DNA from: Chloroflexota bacterium
GTDB lineage: Bacteria > Chloroflexota > UBA6077 > JACQUR01
Length of the DNA stretch: 5,220 bases
Direction of reading: 5' to 3'
Assembly: GCA_016210245.1 (NCBI GenBank)
Contig: JACQUR010000092.1
Coordinates: 1-5,220 of the forward strand
In this document: positions 1 to 5,066 of the stretch, one piece after another
How the letters are laid out: the number at the start of each line of letters is the position of its first letter
Position numbering within the stretch: position 1 is the first letter of the stretch
Notes under the pieces: generated by a model
What the model was told of the DNA's origin: nothing
Database searches by the model: none
The model's input: the letters and a program-made list of their open reading frames with translations, nothing else
Made by a program: the position numbers and the translations under genes

Positions 1-159
1 CGCCAAGGCGGAGCGGCCGAAGATGGCCGCGAGCTGGCTGGCCGGCGGCGCGGCGAGCAGCGCGGCGAAGCCTGTATCCATCAGGTAGAGCAACAATACT
101 ACCGGCCAGAGGGAAGCCGCCCGTAGCCAGCCGGTGGAGAAATAGCGCCAGATGGTCAT
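1..159 (-). CDS. Partial membrane protein, N-terminus only
   Basis: Reading the minus strand from the ATG at 159-157 gives 53 uninterrupted codons to the window edge, starting MTIWRYFSTGW. A hydrophobic stretch at about residues 15-38 (core VVLLLYLMDTGFAALLA) follows a short basic N-terminus, so this is probably a first transmembrane helix or signal anchor. The upstream sequence holds only a weak purine-rich GAGATG before the ATG, and no better in-frame start lies upstream. The gene is divergent from the solute-binding lipoprotein, with 160 bases between the two starts. It does not resemble TctA or TctB, the membrane partners expected for that receptor, in the visible part. I do not recognise the family; the rest of the gene lies outside the window. 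Confidence 0.6.
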   Translation of the reverse strand, partial: MTIWRYFSTGWLRAASLWPVVLLLYLMDTGFAALLAAPPASQLAAIFGRSALA

Positions 160-184
160 AGCATCTCAGCTTTCAGCACCCAGC

Positions 185-198
185 GCACTCAGCACTCA
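185..198. repeat. Two copies of heptamer GCACTCA
   Basis: Two perfect tandem copies of GCACTCA, flanked by degenerate versions (CAGCACCCA just before, GAACTC just after). The same heptamer forms the larger array at 261-299, and the palindromic element at 221-253 lies between the two blocks. Heptanucleotide tandem repeats between genes are well known in cyanobacteria (STRR elements) and similar arrays occur elsewhere. Confidence 0.75.
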
Positions 199-220
199 GA
201 ACTCGCCACCCCGAACCCGT

Positions 221-253
221 CACCCCGACCCTCTCCTAAAGAGAGAGGGGGTG
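221..253. repeat. Degenerate CCCTCTCC palindrome
   Basis: CCCTCTC at 229-235 pairs with GAGAGGG at 243-249 around a 7-base loop. CACCCC at 221-226 can partly pair with the GGGTG that follows. Bases 220-236 match 15 of 17 with 1523-1539 in the large hairpin downstream of the lipoprotein gene, so both look like members of one dispersed palindromic family, this one shorter and eroded. There is no T-tract, so terminator function is not indicated. Confidence 0.6.
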
Positions 254-260
254 TTAAGCT

Positions 261-299
261 GCACTCAGCACTCAGCACTCAGCACTCAGCACTCAGCAC
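261..299. repeat. Tandem heptamer array (GCACTCA)x5.6
   Basis: Five perfect head-to-tail copies of GCACTCA (261-295) plus GCAC (296-299). The array ends 8 bases before the AGGAGG of the lipoprotein gene, so it lies in that gene's promoter or 5' leader. Identical copies make slippage likely; a copy-number change would alter leader length but not the reading frame, because translation starts downstream. Confidence 0.9.
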
Positions 300-307
300 C
301 AGGTGAG

Positions 308-313
308 AGGAGG
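308..313 (+). promoter_or_regulatory. Ribosome binding site fixing the lipoprotein start
   Basis: AGGAGG lies six bases before the ATG at 320, near-ideal spacing. It decides the start: the same frame is open back to 152, but that extension would translate the heptamer repeats and put 56 residues in front of a clear lipoprotein signal peptide. Confidence 0.85.
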
Positions 314-319
314 GGGACC

Positions 320-1501
320 ATGCCTGGCAGGAACGTCGTCTTGTCCGTCCTCGGCGCGGTGGCGGTGCTCGCCGTCGCGTGCGCGCCGGCTGCGCCGCCC
401 AGCCCGACCGCGGCGCCCGCGAAGCCGGCGCCAACGGCCGCTCCAGCCAAGCAGGAGGCGAAGCCTGCGGCCACGCCCGCGCCGGCTAAACCCGCCGCCA
501 CGGCGGCGCCCGCGGCCAAGCCGGGCGCGTTCGACGAGAAGGCGGTGGCCGACTTCTACAAGGGCAAGACCATCCGCATCATCATCGGCTTCGCGCCCGG
601 CGGCGGCTTCGATACCATCTCGCGGGTGATTGCTAAGGTCCTGCCCAAGTACGTGCCGGGCAACCCGAACGTGATCGCCGAGAACCGGGAGGGGGCCGGC
701 AGCATGCTGGCGGCGAACGCGGTCTTCAAGTCGGAACCGAAGGACGGGACGGCCATCGGCAGTTTCAACGAGAACCTGGTGCTGCTCCAGGCGCTGGGCC
801 AGCAGGGCATCGAGTACGACGCGAGCAAGTTCCAGTGGCTGGCCAGCATGGTGAACAGCCCCAGCGCCTGCGCCACCCGCGTCGATGCCGGCATCAACAG
901 CATCGACGAGGTCATTGCCGGCAAGCAGTGGATCGTGGGCGCCGAAGCGCCCGGCACCACCACCCACGACGTGCCGTCGGTCCTGAAGGGGGCGCTGGGG
1001 GCCAACATCAAGCTCGTGGCCGGCTACACCGGCACCTCCAAGCAGCGCCTGGCGGTGGAGAACAAGGAGGTCGACGGCATCTGCTTCACCTGGGAGTCCA
1101 TGCGCACGACCGCGCGGGCCTGGTTCGAGCAGTCGCCGCCTTCCGCCAGGGTGCTGATTATCATGGGCGGCAAGACCCCGGACCATCCCTGGCTGAAAGG
1201 GGTGCCGGCCGCCGAGACGCTGGCCAAGACGCCCGAGGCGCGCCAGTTGCTGGTCGCCGTGAACGCCCCGTCCGAGATGTCCAAGCCCTACGCTGTGGCG
1301 CCCGAGGTGCCGAAGGAGCGGGTGCAGGCCCTGCGGCAGGCGTTCGCTCAGGTGGCGGCCGACAAGGACTTCCAGGCCGAGATCGAGAAGGCGAAGCTGG
1401 AGGTGACCTACAGCGCGGGGCCGGAGGTCGAGGCCAGGGTCAAGCAGGTGCTGGACACACCACCCGCAGTGGCCGACAAGCTGAAGACCATGCTGAAGTA
1501 G
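320..1501 (+). CDS. TctC/Bug-family solute-binding lipoprotein
   Basis: 393 residues from ATG 320. Residues 1-20 form a lipoprotein signal peptide (Arg4, hydrophobic 6-20) ending in the lipobox LAVA-C21, so Cys21 should be lipidated and the protein anchored outside the cytoplasmic membrane. Residues 22-70 are a low-complexity Ala/Pro/Lys linker with degenerate AAPAKPA units. The mature domain starts near 73 and shows TctC (Bug) hallmarks: YKGKTIRIIIGFAPGGGFD at 80-98, then PGNPNVIAENREGAGSMLAAN at 113-133. In this family the PGG/FD loop helps hold the carboxylate ligand. Such receptors deliver substrates to tripartite tricarboxylate transporters (TctA/TctB), but neither is visible here, so ligand and partner are unknown. 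The start at 320 is preferred to the in-frame codon at 152 because of the Shine-Dalgarno and signal peptide. The long linker is unlike the periplasmic Bug proteins of proteobacteria and suits a surface-tethered receptor. Confidence 0.9.
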   Translation: MPGRNVVLSVLGAVAVLAVACAPAAPPSPTAAPAKPAPTAAPAKQEAKPAATPAPAKPAATAAPAAKPGAFDEKAVADFYKGKTIRIIIGFAPGGGFDTISRVIAKVLPKYVPGNPNVIAENREGAGSMLAANAVFKSEPKDGTAIGSFNENLVLLQALGQQGIEYDASKFQWLASMVNSPSACATRVDAGINSIDEVIAGKQWIVGAEAPGTTTHDVPSVLKGALGANIKLVAGYTGTSKQRLAVENKEVDGICFTWESMRTTARAWFEQSPPSARVLIIMGGKTPDHPWLKGVPAAETLAKTPEARQLLVAVNAPSEMSKPYAVAPEVPKERVQALRQAFAQVAADKDFQAEIEKAKLEVTYSAGPEVEARVKQVLDTPPAVADKLKTMLK

Positions 1502-1518
1502 GGTCGTGCGGAGAGCCG

Positions 1519-1591
1519 GCCCTCACCCCCGCCCTCTCCCAGAGGGAGAGGGAGTCTCCCTCTCCCCCTGGGAGAGGGCGGGGGTGAGGGC
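1519..1591. repeat. 73-base near-perfect palindromic hairpin element
   Basis: Left arm 1519-1541 is the exact reverse complement of 1569-1591 (23 bp). Inside, 1544-1553 pairs exactly with 1557-1566 (10 bp) around a 3-base loop (GTC), with a 2x2 internal loop (1542-1543 against 1567-1568). The arms are runs of CCCTCACC, GCCCTCTCCC and their complements. It begins 18 bases after the lipoprotein stop and ends 98 bases before atpC. No T-run follows on either strand, so it is not a canonical intrinsic terminator, although such a stem in RNA could protect the 3' end or hinder readthrough. Palindromes with CCCTCTCCC cores are common dispersed intergenic repeats in many bacteria; the eroded copy at 221-253 supports this reading. 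The rest of the 1502-1688 gap shows no gene and no convincing promoter. Confidence 0.92.
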
Positions 1592-1678
1592 GGCCGAGGT
1601 GCCCGCGGGAACGAGACGTGCATACACTGACACTGCCGCCGCTTCCCGTAGCTCCGGCCGCAGCGGGCGCAGGTAGAC

Positions 1679-1684
1679 AGGAGG
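1679..1684 (+). promoter_or_regulatory. atpC ribosome binding site
   Basis: AGGAGG lies four bases before the ATG at 1689. The GTG at 1686 is in frame and would lengthen the protein by one residue, but it would leave only one base of spacing. The ATG is therefore the better start. Confidence 0.75.
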
Positions 1685-1688
1685 CGTG

Positions 1689-2120
1689 ATGGCAAAGCTG
1701 AGCGTCGAGATCGTGACCGCCGAGCGGCAGGTGCTGGCGGAGCAAGACGTGGACATGGTGGTCGCCCCGGGCGCGGAGGGCACCGTTGGCATCCTCCCGC
1801 GCCACGCGCCCCTGCTCACAACCCTCCGGCCCGGCGTGATTCGGATCAAGAAGGGCGGGAGCGAGACGGCCATGGCGGTGTGCGGGGGCTTCTTTCAGGT
1901 CATCGCCGACCGCGTTCGCGTGCTGGCTGATGTGGCCGAGCGCGAGGAGGAGATCGATGAGGCTCGCGCCGAGGAGGCCCGCCAGCGGGCCGAGGCCGCG
2001 CTGGCAGAGGCGACCCGCGCTGGCGTCCCGGCCCAGGTGGAAGCCGCCCGCACCGCGCTGCGACTCTCGCTCGCTCGGCTCCAGGTAGCCCGGCGAAGGA
2101 GGCGACAGGCCCCACTATGA
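1689..2120 (+). CDS. atpC: F1F0 ATP synthase epsilon subunit
   Basis: 143 residues. The N-terminal beta-sandwich (about 3-84) carries the family core GTVGILPRHAPLLTTLRPG at 31-49. The C-terminal part (about 87-137) is the two-helix hairpin. Epsilon belongs to the F1 central stalk, binds gamma and the c-ring, and its C-terminal helices can extend to inhibit ATP hydrolysis. Residues 89-94 read IDEARA, matching the I(L)DxxRA ATP-binding motif described for Bacillus epsilon subunits, so ATP sensing by this subunit is plausible. The tail ends in a basic run, ARRRRRQ. The stop overlaps the murA start as ATGA, indicating translational coupling. Unusually, no atpD or other atp gene lies upstream: the preceding gene is the solute-binding lipoprotein, so atpC is separated from the usual atp operon order. 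Length is normal for the family and no residue looks disrupted. Confidence 0.94.
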   Translation: MAKLSVEIVTAERQVLAEQDVDMVVAPGAEGTVGILPRHAPLLTTLRPGVIRIKKGGSETAMAVCGGFFQVIADRVRVLADVAEREEEIDEARAEEARQRAEAALAEATRAGVPAQVEAARTALRLSLARLQVARRRRRQAPL

Positions 2121-3415
2121 GCGTTTCGCCCAGCACACAGGTCCTCTTACGCGAGGTGCCCGGCAGCCGGCTCGTCGTCGAGGGCGGACACCCGCTCTCC
2201 GGCAGCGTACACATCGGGGGCGCCAAGAACGCCGCGCTGCCGATCATGGCCGCTTGCATGCTGACGCCCGAGTGGTGTGTGCTGAGCAACGTCCCCGACA
2301 TCGAGGACATCCACACCATGGCCGAGGTGCTGCGCGCGCTCGGCGTGGAGGTCAACTTCCTCGGTCGGCACGAGGTGGCCATCCGGGCGGCCCACCTCTC
2401 ACGCACCCGCTCCGTGGCCGAGCTGGCCACCCGAATGCGGGCCTCCTTCCTGGTGATGGGCCCCCTGCTGGGGCGCATCGGCCGGGTCGAGGCGCCGCAC
2501 CCCGGCGGGTGCGCCATCGGCGTCCGTCCGGTGAACGTCGACGTGCGTGGTTTCGAGGCGATGGGCGCGCGCATCAGCTACGGGGATGGGTACTACGCCG
2601 CCGAGGCCGAGCGGCTGCGCGGCGCCAAGCTGTACCTGGACTATCCGAGCCACACCGGCACGGAAAACCAGCTGATGGCCGCCTGTCTGGCCCAGGGCAA
2701 GACCGTCATCAAGCACGCCTCCATCGAGCCCGAGGTGGCCGACCTGGCTGCGTTCCTCACCCGCATGGGAGCCAGGATCTCCGGCGTGGGCAGCCCGGTC
2801 ATCGAGGTCGAGGGCGTCGACCAGCTCTACGGCGCCAACTTCAAGATCATGCCCGACCGCCTGGCGGCCGGCACGTTCCTGATCGCGGGCGTGATCTCGG
2901 GGGGCGAGGTGACCACGCGCGAGGTCATCCCAGAGCACCTGGACGCCATCTCGTACAAGCTGGCCGAGGCTGGGGCCGAGGTCGAGGAAGGCCGCGACTG
3001 GGTACGGGCGCGCGCCAACGGGCGACTGCAGGCAGTGGATATTCAGGCGATCGCCTATCCGGGCTTCCCGACCGATCTCCAGGCCGCCTTCGGCGCGCTG
3101 CTGACGCAGGCGAGTGGCACCTCCCAGATCCACGAGCGCGTGTTCGAGAATCGCCTGCTGTACGCCAACGAGCTGCGCAAGATGGGAGCCGACATCGAGG
3201 TCATCAACGGCTCCATGGCCCGCGTCCACGGGCCCACGCCGCTCAAGGGCACGACCATCCAGGCGCTGGACATCCGCTCGGGCGCGGCCCTGGTCCTGGC
3301 TGCCCTGGCCGCGGAGGGCACCACCAACATCGAGCGACCCTACCACCTGGATCGCGGCTACGAGGACATGGTCACCACCCTGGCCAGCCTGGGCGCCCAC
3401 CTGGAGCGACGGTAG
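2117..3415 (+). CDS. murA: UDP-N-acetylglucosamine 1-carboxyvinyltransferase
   Basis: 432 residues, full length for MurA, with about 14 extra residues before the conserved RLVVEGG. It transfers enolpyruvate from phosphoenolpyruvate to UDP-GlcNAc in the cytoplasm, the first committed step of peptidoglycan synthesis. Key residues are present: Lys37-Asn38 in GGAKNAALPI (E. coli K22/N23), Cys132 in PGGCAIGVRPVN (E. coli C115, the fosfomycin target), Asp320 in YPGFPTDLQA (E. coli D305) and Arg413 in HLDRGYEDM (E. coli R397). Having Cys rather than Asp at 132 predicts fosfomycin sensitivity of the enzyme. The ATG overlaps the atpC stop (ATGA), with AAGGAGG at 2096-2102 inside atpC, somewhat far (14 bases), so coupled initiation is likely. 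An in-frame GTG at codon 14 lacks a Shine-Dalgarno. It ends 24 bases from the convergent hicA, with no clear terminator between. MurZ paralogues are indistinguishable from this alone. Confidence 0.96.
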   Translation: MSVSPSTQVLLREVPGSRLVVEGGHPLSGSVHIGGAKNAALPIMAACMLTPEWCVLSNVPDIEDIHTMAEVLRALGVEVNFLGRHEVAIRAAHLSRTRSVAELATRMRASFLVMGPLLGRIGRVEAPHPGGCAIGVRPVNVDVRGFEAMGARISYGDGYYAAEAERLRGAKLYLDYPSHTGTENQLMAACLAQGKTVIKHASIEPEVADLAAFLTRMGARISGVGSPVIEVEGVDQLYGANFKIMPDRLAAGTFLIAGVISGGEVTTREVIPEHLDAISYKLAEAGAEVEEGRDWVRARANGRLQAVDIQAIAYPGFPTDLQAAFGALLTQASGTSQIHERVFENRLLYANELRKMGADIEVINGSMARVHGPTPLKGTTIQALDIRSGAALVLAALAAEGTTNIERPYHLDRGYEDMVTTLASLGAHLERR

Positions 3416-3439
3416 TCGCATTGTCCGGGGATGGGCCCT

Positions 3440-3661
3440 TCACAGCAGGTCCTGCAGCTCGTGCGCGGTCAGTTCAGCCTGCTTCAGGATGGAGCGGAGG
3501 GTTCCTGGAGCCAACTCCCGGTGCAACGGCACAATGGCGCTTCTTCCGTCGGGGTGACGAAGCTTGACGTGGCTCCCCCGCTGGCTCCGCTGCTCGAAGC
3601 CAGCCCGTTCAAGAGCGCGGACTACTTCCGCTCCTGAAACGACTGGCAGCGGCGAATTCAT
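3440..3661 (-). CDS. hicA: HicA-type mRNA interferase toxin
   Basis: 73 residues, normal length for HicA (YcfA-like, double-stranded RNA-binding-like fold). The family pattern is clear: LPVVSGAEVVRALERAGF at 5-22, then QRGSHVKLRHPDGR at 27-40 with His31 in the GSH motif as the expected catalytic residue, then VPLHRELAPGTLRSILKQA at 44-62. HicA toxins cleave mRNA and are blocked by direct binding of HicB. The ATG overlaps the hicB stop as ATGA, so translation probably depends on hicB being translated. There is no independent Shine-Dalgarno. It faces murA tail to tail. No lesion is visible, so it should encode an active toxin if expressed. Confidence 0.93.
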   Translation of the reverse strand: MNSPLPVVSGAEVVRALERAGFEQRSQRGSHVKLRHPDGRSAIVPLHRELAPGTLRSILKQAELTAHELQDLL

Positions 3662-3873
3662 GGGGCGCGGACCGCGACCTCGATCGGCGCAATGATTGGC
3701 CCTGGTCCTGGTTCGGGCAGCGGTTCGTCCTCGAAGTAGAGCTCAAGGGCCTCACGAAGATTCGCGAGGGCTTCGTCAACGCTTTCACCCTGACTCGTCA
3801 CCTCCACCTCCAGGCACCGGGCGACGTACCAGGCGCCTTCGCGCGTGATGGCAGCAGTGAGTCGTACCGTCAT
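3658..3873 (-). CDS. hicB: HicB-type antitoxin, short form
   Basis: 71 residues matching the UPF0150/HicB partial RNase H-like fold: a strand start at MTVRLTAAITREGAWYVARC (1-20), then the signature CLEVEVTSQGESVDEALANL (20-39) and EALELYFED (41-49), and a Pro/Gly-rich end. It neutralises HicA by covering its active site. Unlike E. coli HicB it has no C-terminal helix-turn-helix or ribbon-helix-helix domain, so whether it autoregulates its promoter is open. The antitoxin precedes the toxin, the reverse of E. coli hicAB. Purine-rich GGGAGGAGAGGG lies about 10-22 bases before the ATG. The pair is transcribed away from the inverted repeat at 3979-4053. Confidence 0.92.
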   Translation of the reverse strand: MTVRLTAAITREGAWYVARCLEVEVTSQGESVDEALANLREALELYFEDEPLPEPGPGPIIAPIEVAVRAP

Positions 3874-3930
3874 GGCTCGCTATCCCTCTCCTCCCGGGTA
3901 GGTGCATGCCTCACCCGTCCGCACAGGTGC

Positions 3931-3936
3931 AGTATA
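3931..3936 (-). promoter_or_regulatory. Possible -10 box for hicBA
   Basis: On the minus strand this reads TATACT, five of six bases of the sigma-70 -10 consensus, 57 bases upstream of the hicB start codon. No good -35 hexamer is found at 16-18 bases. Directly next to it at 3937-3947 is the palindrome CGAG-GTT-CTCG, which could be part of an operator. AGGTGCA occurs twice (3900-3906, 3925-3931). Support is positional and weak. Confidence 0.3.
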
Positions 3937-3978
3937 CGAGGTTCTCGTGGACTCGCATCCGCGCAGCGCTTTGAGGGG

Positions 3979-4053
3979 TTGGTGCTGGCTCCGCTCACCA
4001 TGAGAGGCAGTTCAGGTGTGAGCCTGTCGAAGGGCGAGCGGAGCCAGCACCAA
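3979..4053. repeat. Inverted repeat with 18-bp perfect arms
   Basis: Arm 3979-3996 (TTGGTGCTGGCTCCGCTC) is the exact reverse complement of 4036-4053, around a 39-base spacer. Read on the minus strand the right side holds CCCTTCGACAGGCTCA, which resembles a dispersed intergenic repeat I recall from many environmental bacterial genomes (TTCGACAAGCTCAGGG-type). It lies 21 bases past the stop of the SnoaL-like gene and upstream of hicBA, so its RNA stem could mark the 3' end of the former. No T-tract or transposase is present. The rest of 3874-4074 holds only the possible hicBA promoter. Confidence 0.88.
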
Positions 4054-4074
4054 CGGAATTACCCTGGACCGGTC

Positions 4075-4512
4075 CTACGCTCCGGCCGGGGCTGGGATGG
4101 CGCCAAGCTGCTGCAGCAGGCCCATGGCGTCGTAGTTGACCCAGCTTTCCACAATCTTGCCGCCGGCCACGCGGCTGAGCTGGATGGCCGAGATGCTCAC
4201 CTGCTTGCCGGTCGGGGGGATACCCATGAGCGGACCGGTGTGGGTGCCGCGGAACGTCCAGCGGAACGCCACCCTGTCCTCTTCCCCGGTCAGGTCTTCG
4301 ATGGTCATGTGGGCGTCGCGGAAAGCGTCGAAGAACACCTGGGTGGCCTGCCGGTAACCCTCCAGACCGGACGTCGGGAGCGGCAGGGCGGGGTCGTGGT
4401 GGACGTAGTCGGTGGGCAGCACCTGCCCGAGCGCGGCCACGTCGCGCTGGTTGAAGATCTCGATCAGTTGGCGGGCGAGGGCTTTGTTCTGCTCCGTTGA
4501 CGCAGTCGGCAT
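4075..4512 (-). CDS. SnoaL-like ester cyclase family protein (NTF2-like)
   Basis: 145 residues, one NTF2-like cone-fold domain of the SnoaL-like polyketide cyclase (ester cyclase) family. Visible signatures: an N-terminal helix (NKALARQLIEIFNQRDVAAL, 9-28), YVHHDPALP at 36-44, the FRGTHTGPLMGIPPTGKQV segment at 87-105, and the ending ESWVNYDAMGLLQQLG at 122-137. Asp128 in ExWxxxD sits where SnoaL has its catalytic Asp121, so an acid/base role is plausible. Proteins of this family are widespread outside polyketide clusters and no polyketide synthase gene is in the window, so the substrate is unknown. The start is well fixed by AAGGAGG eight bases upstream. It is a single-gene unit, with inverted repeat 3979-4053 just past its stop. 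Confidence 0.88.
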   Translation of the reverse strand: MPTASTEQNKALARQLIEIFNQRDVAALGQVLPTDYVHHDPALPLPTSGLEGYRQATQVFFDAFRDAHMTIEDLTGEEDRVAFRWTFRGTHTGPLMGIPPTGKQVSISAIQLSRVAGGKIVESWVNYDAMGLLQQLGAIPAPAGA

Positions 4513-4520
4513 CCAGACAA

Positions 4521-4527
4521 CCTCCTT
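4521..4527 (-). promoter_or_regulatory. Strong ribosome binding site of the SnoaL-like gene
   Basis: Minus-strand AAGGAGG, eight bases before the ATG at 4512. It confirms the start and suggests efficient translation. Upstream (4528-4607) I see no convincing -10/-35 pair. Confidence 0.8.
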
Positions 4528-4607
4528 ACCTTGATGGGGTGCATCGCGTCGGGGTGCCGTGCAGGATACGTGCCGTGATGGCCGAGCGGGCTAGTTGCAG
4601 AGGGATG

Positions 4608-4667
4608 GGGATATAGCCGCTTGAGCGTCTGGCGTGCGTCCTCGGTCGTGAAGCGCCAGATGTCGCG
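4608..4667 (-). pseudogene. Possible transposase C-terminal remnant
   Basis: Directly after the TAA at 4670-4668, the same minus frame continues as RDIWRFTTEDARQTLKRLYP. From memory, WxFTTxDARxKLKxLYP endings occur at the C-termini of some IS630-like DDE transposases. Only about 20 codons look similar, there is no start, and no terminal inverted repeats were found nearby. The rest of 4513-4607 holds nothing recognisable beyond the ribosome binding site. A short overlapping stem is possible (4628-4634 with 4654-4660). Recall-based and weak. Confidence 0.25.
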
Positions 4668-5066
4668 TTAGACGCCGTCAGCTCGACGTGACCGCCTGCC
4701 AGAGATGAACGCGGCTATCGGGACAACGATGGCGCTAAGCAGCCACGACGCTGGGGGGACAACAATGAATACGAAAGCGCCCTGCGAGTTGCGGGGCCAC
4801 AGGGCAGCAGCCTCGTAGATGGCCAGAGAGCTCAGCGTCATCACCAGCGTCACGCCGAAGAGCGTCACCCGGGCCAGCACCGACCGCCGCTTCGAAGCGA
4901 CGATGGCCAACAGCAGGGCCACGAACGGTGAGAGCACCCAGATCGCCATGAGCACCACCAGGAGTTGGGAAGGATTACGACGCCCAACGTCGTGCTGATC
5001 GATGGGCAACTGAAGGAGAGCGCGAAGGAGTCTCTGGCGGCGCTGCTGATCCATGAGGGGACTCAT
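4668..5066 (-). CDS. Small hypothetical membrane protein, start uncertain
   Basis: The longest frame gives 132 residues. Residues about 35-58, 67-90 and 97-123 are hydrophobic and look like three transmembrane helices, separated by a basic loop (SKRRSVLAR), with a basic tail (SGRRSRRADGV). No family is recognised with certainty; it resembles small uncharacterised membrane proteins. The first 33 or so codons are doubtful: they lie antisense to a coding-like plus-strand frame, and both ATGs in that part (5066, 5054) are merely the reverse complements of the two His codons of that frame's HEGTH motif. An internal ATG at 4949 would give 93 residues starting MAIWVLSPF, but lacks a good Shine-Dalgarno; GAGAGG lies 11 bases before 5066. 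The stretch 4668-4970 looks genuine, the extent beyond that does not. The original 5' end may have been lost. Confidence 0.5.
   Translation of the reverse strand: MSPLMDQQRRQRLLRALLQLPIDQHDVGRRNPSQLLVVLMAIWVLSPFVALLLAIVASKRRSVLARVTLFGVTLVMTLSSLAIYEAAALWPRNSQGAFVFIVVPPASWLLSAIVVPIAAFISGRRSRRADGV

Noticed and set aside
185..299. CRISPR array
   Set aside because: The repeat unit is only 7 bases with no spacers; it is a simple tandem repeat.
152..319. In-frame N-terminal extension of the lipoprotein ORF starting at 152
   Set aside because: It would translate the heptamer repeats and palindrome and bury the signal peptide; AGGAGG before 320 and the lipobox support the shorter protein.
293..1186. 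Long antisense ORF (297 codons) under the lipoprotein gene
   Set aside because: Arg/Gly/Ala/His-rich shadow of a GC-rich gene, with no recognisable motifs.
1615..1640. CATACACT as a -10 box for atpC
   Set aside because: Poor hexamer and no matching -35 upstream; too weak to annotate.
2399..3421. Antisense 340-codon ORF under murA
   Set aside because: Shadow composition, and murA is unambiguous on the plus strand.
3416..3460. Terminator between convergent murA and hicA (GCAGGTCCTGC)
   Set aside because: The palindrome leaves a one-base loop, lies inside hicA and has no T-tract.
2254..3567. Plus-strand 437-codon ORF overlapping murA in another frame
   Set aside because: Arg/Gly/Pro-rich shadow; the murA frame holds all catalytic motifs.
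3979..4500. Plus-strand 173-codon ORF opposite the SnoaL-like gene
   Set aside because: It starts inside the inverted repeat and is the antisense of a well-supported gene with a strong ribosome binding site.
4577..4650. tRNA-like start (GGCCGAGCGGG, as in a Ser/Leu D-arm)
   Set aside because: No T-arm GGTTCGAATCC-type sequence, no anticodon stem and no acceptor pairing were found.
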